Of a stretch of DNA of 64,000 nucleotides, positions 42,767 to 51,711 are shown piece by piece. The position numbers and the translations under genes are program-made. Below the pieces are notes generated by a model, which was not told the origin of the DNA, did no database searches, and saw only the letters and a program-made list of their open reading frames with translations. Origin of the DNA: Mesorhizobium sp. 1M-11 (GTDB lineage Bacteria; Pseudomonadota; Alphaproteobacteria; Rhizobiales; Rhizobiaceae); NCBI RefSeq assembly GCF_001303895.1, contig NZ_LJSD01000001.1, forward strand, positions 476,197-540,196. The letters run 5' to 3'. Every line of letters starts with the position of its first letter. The first letter of the stretch is position 1.

Positions 42767-43888
42767 TTAGAGAAGCGGCTGGAAGCCGCCATTGTCACCG
42801 AAGGCCTGCTCGCGATAGAGGCCGAGCGCCCGCATCACCGGAAGATCCGACAGGCAGAACAGGCAGGCATCGTCACCTTCCGAGCCGTTGACATGCTCGT
42901 GCCACGCCCAGGACGGCACACAGAAGATGTCGTGTTCCTGCCAGTCGTAACGCTTGCCGTTAATGATGGAATGGCCCTTGCCCTTGGCGACATGATAGAG
43001 GCCGCTGCCGGTATGGCGGTGGGCCTTTGTGTGCTCGCCCGGGCGCAGCATCTGCATGCTTGCCCCCATGGTCTGCATGACAGGCCCCTGCGTCACCGGA
43101 TTCATGTACTCCATCATCACACCGTCGAAGGGCGAACCCTCCGTGCAGGCCGAATATTTTGTCAGCGCTTCGTAGGTCGGAGCCCATTCGTACTTGAACA
43201 TCGGGCTGTAGCCCTTGTCCCAGCCCTGCCCCGTCGGCTTCAGCCCGGGGTTGCCCCAGGTCCTGGTCATGTCGTCGACCGCGAATCCGACCGCCTGGCG
43301 CAGGTCCGGATGCACTTCGTAGAAGTTCGCTTCCATCGCGTTGACAAACGGGATGTCCAGCCCGTCCTGCCAGATGCAGGGTGAGCCGGTGGCCTCGACG
43401 CCATGTTCGTGCCAGGTGCCGTTGGGAGTGAGCACGAAGTCATTCGCGCCCAGTGTCATCTTGTGGCCGTCGACGACCGTATAGGCGCCGGAACCTTCCA
43501 TGATGAAACGGATCGCGGAAGCCGAATGGCGATGCGCGCTGGCGACTTCGCCCGGGTTCATCACCTGCAGCCCGGCATAGAGCCACCCGACGGCTGCCGC
43601 AAATTCGGTTCGGCCGGGATTGTTCAGATAGATCACCCGACGGCCCGCCTTTTCCGGCGTCACCAGTTGCACCGAACGCAGGACATGCTCGCGCAGATCC
43701 CGGTAACGCCAGACGACCGGCACTGATTGCGACTTCGGCTCCCACGGCTCGATCTTGTTTGCGACGGTCCAAAGCGCGCCGGCTTTGAAACGCTCGAGGT
43801 CCTCGTAGTACGCCAGCAGCTCAGGCGTATCCTCGACATTTGCCCGCCCGGCGACATCCTCCCGATGGTTCTCGCGCGATTTCATCAT
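42767..43888 (-). CDS. Bicupin dioxygenase, gentisate/salicylate 1,2-dioxygenase-like
   Basis: The 373-residue protein has two cupin domains. The N-terminal cupin holds AHRHSASAIRFIMEGSGAY and TWHEHG, giving the His-x-His and His iron ligands of gentisate 1,2-dioxygenase. The C-terminal cupin holds AHRHTGSGLYHVAKGKG and AWHEHVN, so its histidines are retained too. Relatives cleave gentisate, 1-hydroxy-2-naphthoate, salicylate or aminosalicylates. GGAGGG lies four bases before the ATG at 43888 (another ATG follows at 43885). It is the first gene of the second operon, divergent from GntR. Confidence 0.88.
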   Translation of the reverse strand: MMKSRENHREDVAGRANVEDTPELLAYYEDLERFKAGALWTVANKIEPWEPKSQSVPVVWRYRDLREHVLRSVQLVTPEKAGRRVIYLNNPGRTEFAAAVGWLYAGLQVMNPGEVASAHRHSASAIRFIMEGSGAYTVVDGHKMTLGANDFVLTPNGTWHEHGVEATGSPCIWQDGLDIPFVNAMEANFYEVHPDLRQAVGFAVDDMTRTWGNPGLKPTGQGWDKGYSPMFKYEWAPTYEALTKYSACTEGSPFDGVMMEYMNPVTQGPVMQTMGASMQMLRPGEHTKAHRHTGSGLYHVAKGKGHSIINGKRYDWQEHDIFCVPSWAWHEHVNGSEGDDACLFCLSDLPVMRALGLYREQAFGDNGGFQPLL

Positions 43889-43935
43889 CGAACCCTCCTG
43901 TTCGCAATCCGGTTGACTACCAGCATGGGTCATCA

Positions 43936-43967
43936 CTTTTTCGAAAGCAATAATTATTTTCGAAAAT
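43936..43967. promoter_or_regulatory. Operator pair: CTTTTTCGAAAG and ATTTTCGAAAAT
   Basis: A perfect palindrome (43956-43967) and a near copy (43936-43947) share TTTTCGAAA, with centres 20 bases apart, about two helical turns. They lie between the divergent bicupin operon and gntR gene. The exact 12-mer also precedes the nicX-like operon. Confidence 0.72.
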
Positions 43968-44026
43968 CTTTGGAATTGCCGACAAACAGAGCCATAGGCT
44001 AGTGTCCCAGACAAAGGAATCTTGTC

Positions 44027-44707
44027 ATGACCCTTGCCGAGAAAGCTTACGACGCCCTGCGTCACGATATCATTCGCGGCGAACTGGCCCCAGGGCGGCC
44101 GCTGCGCCTCTCCGATCTCAGCGAGCGCTACGACATGGGGTTTTCGCCCCTTCGGGAAGCCCTGAATCGTCTGCACGCGGAGCGCCTGGTTACGGCGGAA
44201 TCCCTGCGCGGCTTCCGCGTGGCACCGCTGTCGCTCGATGAGCTGCACGATGCGGTGAACGTTCGCATCAAGATCGAATGCGACGCGCTTCGCGCTTCAA
44301 TTGAGCTCGGCGACGACAATTGGGCGGCAGGGATCGTATCTGCCCTTTACGCCCTCAACCTGCAGGTCGGCCGAACTGGTCCGGACGCCGATATCTGGAC
44401 GCTTGAGGCACGGCACTATGCTTTCCATCGCGCCTTGCTGGCCGCCTGCAATTCACCTTGGACGCTGGAGTTCTTCGAGCGTCTTTATGCAGCGACGGAG
44501 CGCTATCGAATTCCGACGCTGCTGGCTGCGACGCAGCCTTCCGGACGGGACGTGCAGGCAGAGCATGGCGCACTCGCTCAGGCGACGCTTGATCGCGACG
44601 CGGAAACGGCAACGGCGCTGTTGGAAGCGCATTATCGAAAGACCGCCAGCTATTTGACCAACGTCTTTGGCGCGAATGAACCTGACGGTCTTGCCGCGAC
44701 CGGGTAA
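44027..44707 (+). CDS. GntR family regulator, FCD subclass
   Basis: The 226-residue protein has a winged helix (AYDALRHDIIRGELAPGRPLRLSDLSERYDMGFSPLREALNRLHAERLV) and an FCD domain (LHDAVNVRIKIECDALRASI, FHRALLAAC, EHGALAQATLDRDAETATALLEAHY). AAAGGAAT precedes the ATG. It is divergent from the bicupin operon across two palindromes and probably represses both that operon and the nicX-like one. It is only distantly like the GntR protein encoded at 8383-9060, and its operator is different. Confidence 0.93.
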   Translation: MTLAEKAYDALRHDIIRGELAPGRPLRLSDLSERYDMGFSPLREALNRLHAERLVTAESLRGFRVAPLSLDELHDAVNVRIKIECDALRASIELGDDNWAAGIVSALYALNLQVGRTGPDADIWTLEARHYAFHRALLAACNSPWTLEFFERLYAATERYRIPTLLAATQPSGRDVQAEHGALAQATLDRDAETATALLEAHYRKTASYLTNVFGANEPDGLAATG

Positions 44708-44769
44708 GCAACCGAAAACCTGTGCCTCGTCGAACCTAATACCCCGCACAGATTGGGTTTTTCCGCCTG

Positions 44770-44857
44770 CCGTCTGGCCGAGAGGGTTCCTTTTGCCGAG
44801 CGTGGCTGGATACCCCACCCAAGTTGGTGGAACTTAGCTCGGCCATTCGGGGTTATT
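44770..44857. other. Structured intergenic sequence after gntR
   Basis: GCCGAGC (from about 44796) and GCTCGGC (near 44838) enclose a smaller CCACC-GGTGG hairpin. This could be a terminator for the gntR gene or the leader of the next gene. No T run is seen; the rest of the 224-base gap holds nothing I can name. Confidence 0.3.
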
Positions 44858-44931
44858 GGATATCCTTTATTGCGATGGTGTGTGGTGGGGATCGCAGATG
44901 ACAGGCAGCGAGGCTGCCAGACTGGTCAGCG

Positions 44932-45318
44932 ATGAGCAGAATACACCCGGCCCGAGAAGGGCGTCGTTTCGCAACCGCGGACAATTTGCCATACCGCGGG
45001 CACAGTATAGCTGTCGGCTGCGCACTCCTGGCGCTGATCGGTTCAGCGTCTCTGGGCACCCCGGCGAGCGCGCACAACGCGCCCTCTGGCTGGAGTTACG
45101 ATATCGAGTGCTGTTCAGGGATTGATTGCTATCAGGCCCCTTCCTCCGATGTGAAAGAGACCAAGGAAGGGTATCTGCTGTCGACGGGAGAACTCATCCC
45201 TTACAGCGATCGCCGGATCAGACGGTCCCGCGACGAGTTCTTTCACGAGTGCAAGCCGGGCGGCGAAACCGGCTCGCGACGCTCGCTTTGCCTCTATGTG
45301 CCGGAGCGCGGCATGTAG
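44932..45318 (+). CDS. Small secreted Cys-rich protein, unknown function
   Basis: The 128-residue protein has a long N-terminal part with a hydrophobic stretch (IAVGCALLALIGSASLG) and a likely cleavage site ASA-HN at about residue 48. The mature 80 residues contain five cysteines (IECCSGIDC, HEC, SLC) and end in LCLYVPERGM. I recall similar small exported proteins of unknown role in rhizobia, with HDAPSGW-like starts and CLYVP ends. It stands alone between the gntR gene and the Dpp operon. Confidence 0.75.
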   Translation: MSRIHPAREGRRFATADNLPYRGHSIAVGCALLALIGSASLGTPASAHNAPSGWSYDIECCSGIDCYQAPSSDVKETKEGYLLSTGELIPYSDRRIRRSRDEFFHECKPGGETGSRRSLCLYVPERGM

Positions 45319-45384
45319 CCGAACTGGCGGCCGAACATTGCGAAAGCATCTCCGCAAGCGGAGTATCGCCAACTCTGCTGTCGT

Positions 45385-46176
45385 CTATTCCCGAGCGCCG
45401 ATGAGGCCAAAGGAAAGCAGCTCGCGCGTATAGTCATGCCTGGGCTCGCGGACGACCTGCTCCGTCGCACCGAACTCAACGATATCGCCGCGCCGCATGA
45501 CCAGAAGGCTGTCGGACAGATGCGCAACGACCTTCAAATTGTGGGTCACGAAGAGCATCGACAGACCGCGGCTTTCTTTCAGGTCCGCCAACAGGTTCAG
45601 TATCTGCGCCTGCACGGAAACATCCAGCGCCGAGGTCGGCTCGTCAAGGATCATGAGCTTCGGCTCCAATGCCAGGGCGCGCGCGATCGCGACACGCTGT
45701 GCCTGGCCTCCGGAAAGCTCCCGCGCGCGGCGCTCCATAAAATCAGCGGGCAAACCACAGTCCGACAGCAAGGCCGCGATCTTTTTGCGCATGGCGGGCC
45801 CTCCCCTCTCGCCTTGCGCGAGCAAGGGTTCGGAAAGTATTTCGGCGATGGTCAGCCGCGGACTAAGCGACAGGTAAGGGTTCTGTGCCACGACCCCGAT
45901 GCGCTGCCGTGTCAGACGCAGCGTATCGCCCTTGAGCGCGAGCCAATCTTGGCCTTCCAGTCGAACCGAACCGCTTTCAACAGGTATCAACCTCAGGATC
46001 GCTCGCAGCAGGCTGGTTTTTCCTGAACCGCTTTCCCCGACAATGCCAAGGGTTTCGCGTTCGGCCAGCGTGAAGCTCGCGCCGTTGACTGCTGGTCGTG
46101 AGCGCGGCGCGAAGAGACCACGCGCCCGATAGCGGATGACCAGATCGCGCACCTCGAGGATCGCGGTGGAGTTCAT
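45385..46176 (-). CDS. Dpp/Opp-type ABC transporter ATPase (DppF-like)
   Basis: The 263-residue ATPase has Walker A GESGSGKTS, the Q-loop VVAQNPYLSLSPR, signature LSGGQAQRVAIARAL, Walker B LMILDEPTSALD and switch THNLKVV. It is shorter than usual because the Cys-rich oligopeptide tail is missing. I start it at the ATG at 46176, which overlaps the DppD-like stop (ATGA). It is the last gene of the AsnC-HyuA-DUF917-Dpp operon. Confidence 0.92.
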   Translation of the reverse strand: MNSTAILEVRDLVIRYRARGLFAPRSRPAVNGASFTLAERETLGIVGESGSGKTSLLRAILRLIPVESGSVRLEGQDWLALKGDTLRLTRQRIGVVAQNPYLSLSPRLTIAEILSEPLLAQGERGGPAMRKKIAALLSDCGLPADFMERRARELSGGQAQRVAIARALALEPKLMILDEPTSALDVSVQAQILNLLADLKESRGLSMLFVTHNLKVVAHLSDSLLVMRRGDIVEFGATEQVVREPRHDYTRELLSFGLIGARE

Positions 46177-47126
46177 GGCGCGCTCGCCGGCAAATGGCAA
46201 AGCCATCGATGTGCTTCTGCCAACCGCTTCGGCGGCACCTGCCTGGCACAGACGGGCATGGCTTTCGGACAACGTGGCGCGAACGCACAACCTTCAATGC
46301 CGGAACGCGGTGGCGGAATGGAGCCTTCGATCGCGGCGAGCCGCGCCCCGTGTGGCGCAGCATCGGGCAAGGCGGCCAGCAATGCTTGAGTGTATGGATG
46401 ACCGGGTTGCTGCAGGATTTCGCCAACAGGCCCCACCTCCACGGAAAGCCCGGCATAGAGGACAGTGACGCGGTCGCATGCCTCGGCGATCACATCCATG
46501 TCGTGCGTGATCATCAAAACGGTGAGACCGCGATCCGACACCAGTTTCCGCAACAGCGCCAAAACCTGAGCCCCAACCGAGACGTCCAATGCCGTCGTCG
46601 GCTCGTCGGCGATCAGAAAATCCGCGCCAGTCGCCAATGCCTGGGCGATAACCACACGCTGCTGCATTCCGCCGGAAAGCTGATGAGGATAGCTTTTCAG
46701 CACCCTTTGCGGATCCGGCAAACCGGTCGCGGCCAGCAGGCTGCTCGCTTCGGCCCGACGCGCCTGGCGCGACATATTGCGATGCGCCCGCAGCACATCG
46801 TCCATCTGCCGCGCGATGCTGAGCACCGGATTGAGAGCAGCGGCTGGATCTTGCGAGATCAGGCCGATCCTGCGGCCGCGCAAACGCTCTGCATTCTTGC
46901 TCAGATCCTCACCGTCGAAATGCAGGCTGTCTGCAACGATCCGGGCCCCCTTCGGAGCAAGCCCAAGCAAGGTCATTCCAGTCATGGTTTTGCCGCAACC
47001 GGATTCCCCGATCACGCCGTGAATTTCGCCCTTTTCGATCTCGAGATTTATGGCGCGCACGGCGTGAACGTCGCCTTCCGGCGTCGGAATGGTCACGGAG
47101 AGATTGCGGACTTCAAGCAGAGGCAC
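46173..47126 (-). CDS. Dpp/Opp-type ABC transporter ATPase (DppD-like)
   Basis: The 317-residue protein has Walker A GESGCGKTMTG, a Q-loop LISQDPAAALNP, signature LSGGMQQRVVIAQAL, Walker [12 protein letters not shown] and the C-terminal CAFAPRCPKAMPVC tail. The start is GTG at 47126, preceded by GGGAGGGG and 14 bases inside the preceding gene; an ATG at 47159 would bury that ribosome site. It partners the shorter DppF-like protein. Confidence 0.92.
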   Translation of the reverse strand: MPLLEVRNLSVTIPTPEGDVHAVRAINLEIEKGEIHGVIGESGCGKTMTGMTLLGLAPKGARIVADSLHFDGEDLSKNAERLRGRRIGLISQDPAAALNPVLSIARQMDDVLRAHRNMSRQARRAEASSLLAATGLPDPQRVLKSYPHQLSGGMQQRVVIAQALATGADFLIADEPTTALDVSVGAQVLALLRKLVSDRGLTVLMITHDMDVIAEACDRVTVLYAGLSVEVGPVGEILQQPGHPYTQALLAALPDAAPHGARLAAIEGSIPPPRSGIEGCAFAPRCPKAMPVCARQVPPKRLAEAHRWLCHLPASAP

Positions 47127-47952
47127 GGTTCGCCCCTCCCTTGCGGTCACGCAGGGCATCGCCGAGAATACTGAAGGCGAGAGCGACGATGAAGATCGTC
47201 AGGCCGGGCATCGCCGAATACCACCAGCGCGCAGGAAAAAACTTCCGGCCCGCGTCGACCATCTGCCCCCAATCGGCCGTGGGAGGCAAGATGCCGAGCC
47301 CAAGGAAAGACAAGGCCGCGGCCGTCAGCAGTGCAGGCCCCACATCCAGCGCCGCCTGCACGGTCAGAGGCCGCCCGGTGGCAGGCAGGATGTGCCGGAT
47401 GATGATGCGTGGATGCGAAACACCCGCAAGCCGTGCCGCCTCGACATAGGGTTGTCCACGCAGCACGAGAACTTCCGCGCGGGCAAGCCTGGCGTACCAG
47501 GGCCACCAGGTGACTGCGACCGCAATGATGCTGTTGAGAAATCCCGGTCCGAGAGCGGCCGCCATCAGCACCGCAAGCAGCAATGCCGGAAAGGCGAGAA
47601 AGACATCGGTGCCGCGCATCAAGGCTTCATCGATCCAGCCGCCGAAATAGCCGGCCGCCAAACCGATCGGCAGTCCGATGAGCAACGCAAACAGGACGAT
47701 CAGGATGCCGTTCGTCATCGACACCCGCGCACCATAGATGACACGGCTGAGGACATCGCGCCCCAGATGATCGGTTCCCAGCCAATAGTCCGCCGAGGGC
47801 GGCAGGAGTTTCGCCGCCACATTCGGCGCTCCGGCGCCCTGCCCCGGATATGGTGCTATCCAAGGCGCAAGCACTGCCAGGAGGACGAAAACAAGCACAA
47901 CCCCAAAGGCTATCGTGCCCGGCCAGCCGAGACGGTGCACAAGCCGGGTCAT
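47113..47952 (-). CDS. Dpp/Opp-type ABC transporter permease (DppC-like)
   Basis: The 279-residue permease has the DppC motif YWLGTDHLGRDVLSRVIYGARVSM and the EAA loop YVEAARLAGVSHPRIIIRHILPA. Its start overlaps the DppB-like stop by four bases. It forms the channel with the DppB-like protein. Confidence 0.93.
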   Translation of the reverse strand: MTRLVHRLGWPGTIAFGVVLVFVLLAVLAPWIAPYPGQGAGAPNVAAKLLPPSADYWLGTDHLGRDVLSRVIYGARVSMTNGILIVLFALLIGLPIGLAAGYFGGWIDEALMRGTDVFLAFPALLLAVLMAAALGPGFLNSIIAVAVTWWPWYARLARAEVLVLRGQPYVEAARLAGVSHPRIIIRHILPATGRPLTVQAALDVGPALLTAAALSFLGLGILPPTADWGQMVDAGRKFFPARWWYSAMPGLTIFIVALAFSILGDALRDRKGGANRASA

Positions 47953-48971
47953 GACAGTGCGACCCTAGGATCGACCAAGGCCTGGGCAACATCGATGAGC
48001 AGGTTCATCACGACATAGCAGATCGTCACCACCATCGTGACGGCGGCAATGACGGGGAAGTCCTTCGCAAGGATCGCCTCGGAAACATATCGACCGAGGC
48101 CCGGCCACGCAAAAATGATCTCGACCAGAACCGCGCCGGTGAGCGCGTAGGCGAAGGACAGGCCGATCACCGTCAGCGCCGGTCCCATGGCGTTGGGCAG
48201 GGCATGGCCGAACAGGATGCGCGGTTCGGAAAGGCCAAGGGCCCGTGCGGCGGTGACATGACGGCGTTCGAGGATTTCGATCATTGCCGAGCGCGTCAGC
48301 CGCATTGCCACGCCAGCCGGATAGGATGCCAGCGTGAGCGCCGGTAGGATCAGATGTTTCAGGGCATCTCCGACGACCTCGATCCGCCCAGCCAGCACGG
48401 CATCGATCAGGTTGAAACCGGTTATCATCGGCAGAGGCGCCGCAATCGAGATCTCGCGCGAAAGCCGTCCGGACAACGGCAGGATGCCGAGCCACTGGGC
48501 GAAGATGAGCTGGAGGATCATGGCAAGGAAAAATGTCGGCATCGCCACCGCAGCAATGGAACCCAGGCTGCTCAGCCTGTCTGGCCAGTTGCCCTGCCGT
48601 GCCGCAGCAAGAACGCCGAGCGGAATGCCGATCAGCAACGCAAGTCCCGTCGAAAAGATCGCCAGTTCCAGCGTGGCCGGCAGATAAGCCCTCAAATCAT
48701 CGGCGATCAGGCGACGCGATTTATAGGAAACACCGAAATCGCCGGCCGCCATCGCTTTGGCAAACGTGACAAAACGCTCGGCGAGTGGCGCGTCGAGGTT
48801 GAGTTCCTGACGCGCCTTTTCGATCTGTTCGGCTGTCGGACGCGGCCCGGCATAGAGCGCAGCCGGGTCCGAGGGAACCACCTGCGCCACGATGAAGACC
48901 AGAAAGGTCACTCCCACCACGACAAAGGTGGAGAGAATTGTCCGACGCAGGATGTACCGTACGAGCTCCAT
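47949..48971 (-). CDS. Dpp/Opp-type ABC transporter permease (DppB-like)
   Basis: The 340-residue permease starts MELVRYILRRTILSTFVVVGVTFLVF and has the periplasmic segment AEQIEKARQELNLDAPLAERF. The EAA loop HVTAARALGLSEPRILFGHALPN and the terminal LLIDVAQALVDPRVAL are typical of DppB. It begins 16 bases after the binding-protein stop. Confidence 0.93.
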   Translation of the reverse strand: MELVRYILRRTILSTFVVVGVTFLVFIVAQVVPSDPAALYAGPRPTAEQIEKARQELNLDAPLAERFVTFAKAMAAGDFGVSYKSRRLIADDLRAYLPATLELAIFSTGLALLIGIPLGVLAAARQGNWPDRLSSLGSIAAVAMPTFFLAMILQLIFAQWLGILPLSGRLSREISIAAPLPMITGFNLIDAVLAGRIEVVGDALKHLILPALTLASYPAGVAMRLTRSAMIEILERRHVTAARALGLSEPRILFGHALPNAMGPALTVIGLSFAYALTGAVLVEIIFAWPGLGRYVSEAILAKDFPVIAAVTMVVTICYVVMNLLIDVAQALVDPRVALS

Positions 48972-48987
48972 CCGACCGCAGGCAGCT

Positions 48988-50553
48988 CTACCGGCTCATT
49001 TCGTTGACGAAGGTCACGTGTCCGTAGGCGGGATTGTCCACGTAGCCCTTGATGTCCGAGCGAATGATGTGGACGTTGGGGCGATCCAGCATGAACACCG
49101 CAGCAGCGTCCTCGATCACCTTGCGCTGTGCTTCTATGAACAGCTTCTCGGCGCGTGGACGGTCGGTACCCGACAGTTTTGCCGCCTCGTCGATCTTCGC
49201 GTCGAATTCCGGATTGGAATAATAGCCAAGGTTGAAGTTCGGCTTCTCTTCGCTGTGGAACAGATTGAAGAGATAGTCATAGGGCGTGACGAATGTCGGC
49301 CACCAGAACATCACGAAGATATCCTGTGCCGCGGCGGGGTTCGACTTGCCAAGCTGCCACTGCGCTTCCCATGCCATCGGCTGCAGCGTCAGCGTGATGC
49401 CGAGCGTTTCCAGGTTTGCTTTCCAGAGTTCTCCGGCAACCGCCGAGAGGTTCTGGCTGGTGGAATAGGTCATGACCAATTCCAGCCCTGGCTGGATTCC
49501 CTCCTCCGCGAGAAGCGCGGCGGCAGCCTTCAGGTCGGTCTGAGGGATAGGCGCATCCGGATCGTGGCCCCAGATACCAGCGGGGACGACGCCTTTGGCG
49601 CGTGTGCCGAGCCCCATGGTCCCAGCGGAAATGACGTCGTCATACGGAAACGCCAGAGACAGGGCCTGGCGAACCTTGGCGCGGTCGAGCGGCGCGCGTT
49701 TGACATTGTAGAGGCCAAACAGCGTTTCGAAGGAAGGGTTGACCACAACCCGCAGATCGGGATTAGCTTGCATGGCCTTGAGATTTTCAAAGGGAATGGT
49801 CTCAGTCCAGTCCGCCTGACCGCTTTCGATCATGTTCTGGGCCAATGTCGTATCCTCGATGATCTCGAAGGAGATCGTCTGGAACGCACCTTCAGGCACT
49901 TTGCCCCAATAGCCTTCGGCCCGCTCAAGCACTGCTCTTTGACCCGGCTCATAGCGGGAAATCCGGAACGGTCCGGTACCCGCATCATTGCCCTTGTTGA
50001 ACCAGGCATTGTCCTTGTCGTGTGAGGACGGGGCATAGATCCAGGCCGCAAAACCGGCAGACGCGATCAGATCCAGCGGCTGCGTATCGGAAAGCACGAA
50101 AACCACAGTTAGCGGATCGGGCGCCTGGATCGAGGTGACCGATCCCCAGATGAAGGACGCGCCGCCACCGATCTTCTTGGTGCGTTCGATCGAGCCCTTG
50201 ACCGCTTCCGAGGTGAGCGGGCTGCCATCGTGGAATTTCACCCCTTCACGCAAATGGAAGGTCCAGGTCTTGCCATCTCCACTCACATTCCACGATGTCG
50301 CCAGCAGAGGTTCGATCTTGGCTTCAGCACCTTCCGTCGCCGGGATGTAGCGCGTCAGTCCCTCATAGACGTTGGCCAGCACCGCCCCATCGTTCGAAAA
50401 GGAAGTTGCCGGATCGAGATCCGGGAAACTGGTCGGATAGGCCAGCGTGAAAATGCTGCCCTTGCCCTGTGCCATACTCAGATTCCAGTGCGAGCTGGCG
50501 GCGGTGGCGAGTGCAACAAGTGCGGCAGTCTTGAGAAGGTGGCGGCGGTTCAT
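48988..50553 (-). CDS. Dpp/Opp-type substrate-binding protein (SBP family 5)
   Basis: The 521-residue protein has an N-terminal signal (MNRRHLLKTAALVALATAASS, cut near MAQGKG) and the family 5 fold. Key blocks are GAVLANVYEGLTRYIPATEG, KTWTFHLREGVKFHDGSPLTSEAVKGSIERT and DRAKVRQALSLAFPYDDVI. GGGAGGA precedes the ATG. It delivers the ligand to the four transporter proteins encoded downstream. The HyuA-like and DUF917 genes upstream suggest a cyclic amide, lactam-bearing or modified peptide ligand. Confidence 0.92.
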   Translation of the reverse strand: MNRRHLLKTAALVALATAASSHWNLSMAQGKGSIFTLAYPTSFPDLDPATSFSNDGAVLANVYEGLTRYIPATEGAEAKIEPLLATSWNVSGDGKTWTFHLREGVKFHDGSPLTSEAVKGSIERTKKIGGGASFIWGSVTSIQAPDPLTVVFVLSDTQPLDLIASAGFAAWIYAPSSHDKDNAWFNKGNDAGTGPFRISRYEPGQRAVLERAEGYWGKVPEGAFQTISFEIIEDTTLAQNMIESGQADWTETIPFENLKAMQANPDLRVVVNPSFETLFGLYNVKRAPLDRAKVRQALSLAFPYDDVISAGTMGLGTRAKGVVPAGIWGHDPDAPIPQTDLKAAAALLAEEGIQPGLELVMTYSTSQNLSAVAGELWKANLETLGITLTLQPMAWEAQWQLGKSNPAAAQDIFVMFWWPTFVTPYDYLFNLFHSEEKPNFNLGYYSNPEFDAKIDEAAKLSGTDRPRAEKLFIEAQRKVIEDAAAVFMLDRPNVHIIRSDIKGYVDNPAYGHVTFVNEMSR

Positions 50554-50589
50554 TCATTCCTCCCGTTGATTGGCGGCTGACACGGACGA

Positions 50590-51711
50590 TCAAGCGTCTT
50601 CTTTGTAGTGCGGCACCGCAGGTGCATCGGCCGACACGCCCATCGGCACGAAGTCGAAATCATAGCCAAAGGCGCGCGGGCCGACCGACTCCAGCGCGAT
50701 CTCGCTGCGCAACAGCACAGGCGCCGGGATCGACAGAACATCGATGCGCAGGCCGTAACGCAATTCCTCGGTGCCAATCGCGCGCCCGGTTTCGGAATCG
50801 ACGATGCAGATCAGGTCCGGCACCATCGTGATGATCTTCTCGCCTTCGCGCGCGATCAGATATTCGTTCTGGATCTCGACGGTGAGGCTGCGTCCGGCAT
50901 CGGCATCCAGCCCGGCCACGGTCAGCTTGCCCCGGGTGAAGCCCGCCATCACACGGCGGCTGATATCGGTGACCTTGCCGCGCATCAGCCGTACGCCCCC
51001 GGATTGCTTCAAAATGGCTTCGAGCGGATCTGCCTTGGCCGCCCGCGCAGCGAGAACGGCATCGCCCAGGCTCCAGGCCTGACTGGTGGTGTGCGGCACG
51101 CCAAAGCGGCGCACGAAATCGCCAGACATCGGCGCCGTTGTCATCAGAGCCGTGCAGCCCATGGCAATGGTGCCGGCGCGCAGCAGTTTTTCCAGCATCT
51201 TCGGCGTGGTTGCTTCGGTCACGATCAGTACATTGCCATCCGCATCCGCAAGGCCCGCTGGTTGGACTGCCTGGCCATGGATGAAGAACGTCGTCATCTG
51301 CACTTCCGGGAACGCCCGCCCCATGCCGTCGGCATCGACCACGGGCAGATCAACCATCGCGGCTGTCAGCATGGGCGCGATGCCGTTGCCGCCACCGACT
51401 TCATCGCCCAGCAGCGCATCGACCTTGCGTCCGAGATGCCGCTCGAGCGCATGCAGCAACCGCACGCCTTCACCGCCTTCGGCGATTTTCTCGACACCCA
51501 CGGTCGGAGCGCCGATACCGCCAAGACCGAGAATCTGGGCATCCGGTGTCATGTCTTCGGGCCGCACCATGCGGATGCGTTTTCCCTCACGCAGCAACGC
51601 CTTGGCACGCAGCGAACCGTGATACGTGCTCCCGCCTCCACCCGTGCCCAGAATGCCGCAGCCGATGGCGATGCGATCGATATCGGCTTCGGTGAGCGTC
51701 CAGTATTTCAT
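50590..51711 (-). CDS. DUF917 family protein
   Basis: The 373-residue protein starts with the DUF917 signature region ADIDRIAIGCGILGTGGGGSTYHG and continues with LGDEVGGGNGIAPMLTAAMVDLPVVDADGMGRAFPEVQMTTF. The C-terminal half has VPDLICIVDSETGRAIGTEELRYGLRIDVLSIPAP. Function is not established; genes of this family commonly adjoin hydantoinase/oxoprolinase A-type genes. Its start overlaps the HyuA-like stop by four bases, so the two products are made together and may form a complex. Confidence 0.88.
   Translation of the reverse strand: MKYWTLTEADIDRIAIGCGILGTGGGGSTYHGSLRAKALLREGKRIRMVRPEDMTPDAQILGLGGIGAPTVGVEKIAEGGEGVRLLHALERHLGRKVDALLGDEVGGGNGIAPMLTAAMVDLPVVDADGMGRAFPEVQMTTFFIHGQAVQPAGLADADGNVLIVTEATTPKMLEKLLRAGTIAMGCTALMTTAPMSGDFVRRFGVPHTTSQAWSLGDAVLAARAAKADPLEAILKQSGGVRLMRGKVTDISRRVMAGFTRGKLTVAGLDADAGRSLTVEIQNEYLIAREGEKIITMVPDLICIVDSETGRAIGTEELRYGLRIDVLSIPAPVLLRSEIALESVGPRAFGYDFDFVPMGVSADAPAVPHYKEDA

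Noticed and set aside
42767..44248. Extended version of the bicupin starting at 44248
   Set aside because: The extra 120 residues run across the operator region and the start of the divergent gntR gene; GGAGGG before 43888 marks the true start.
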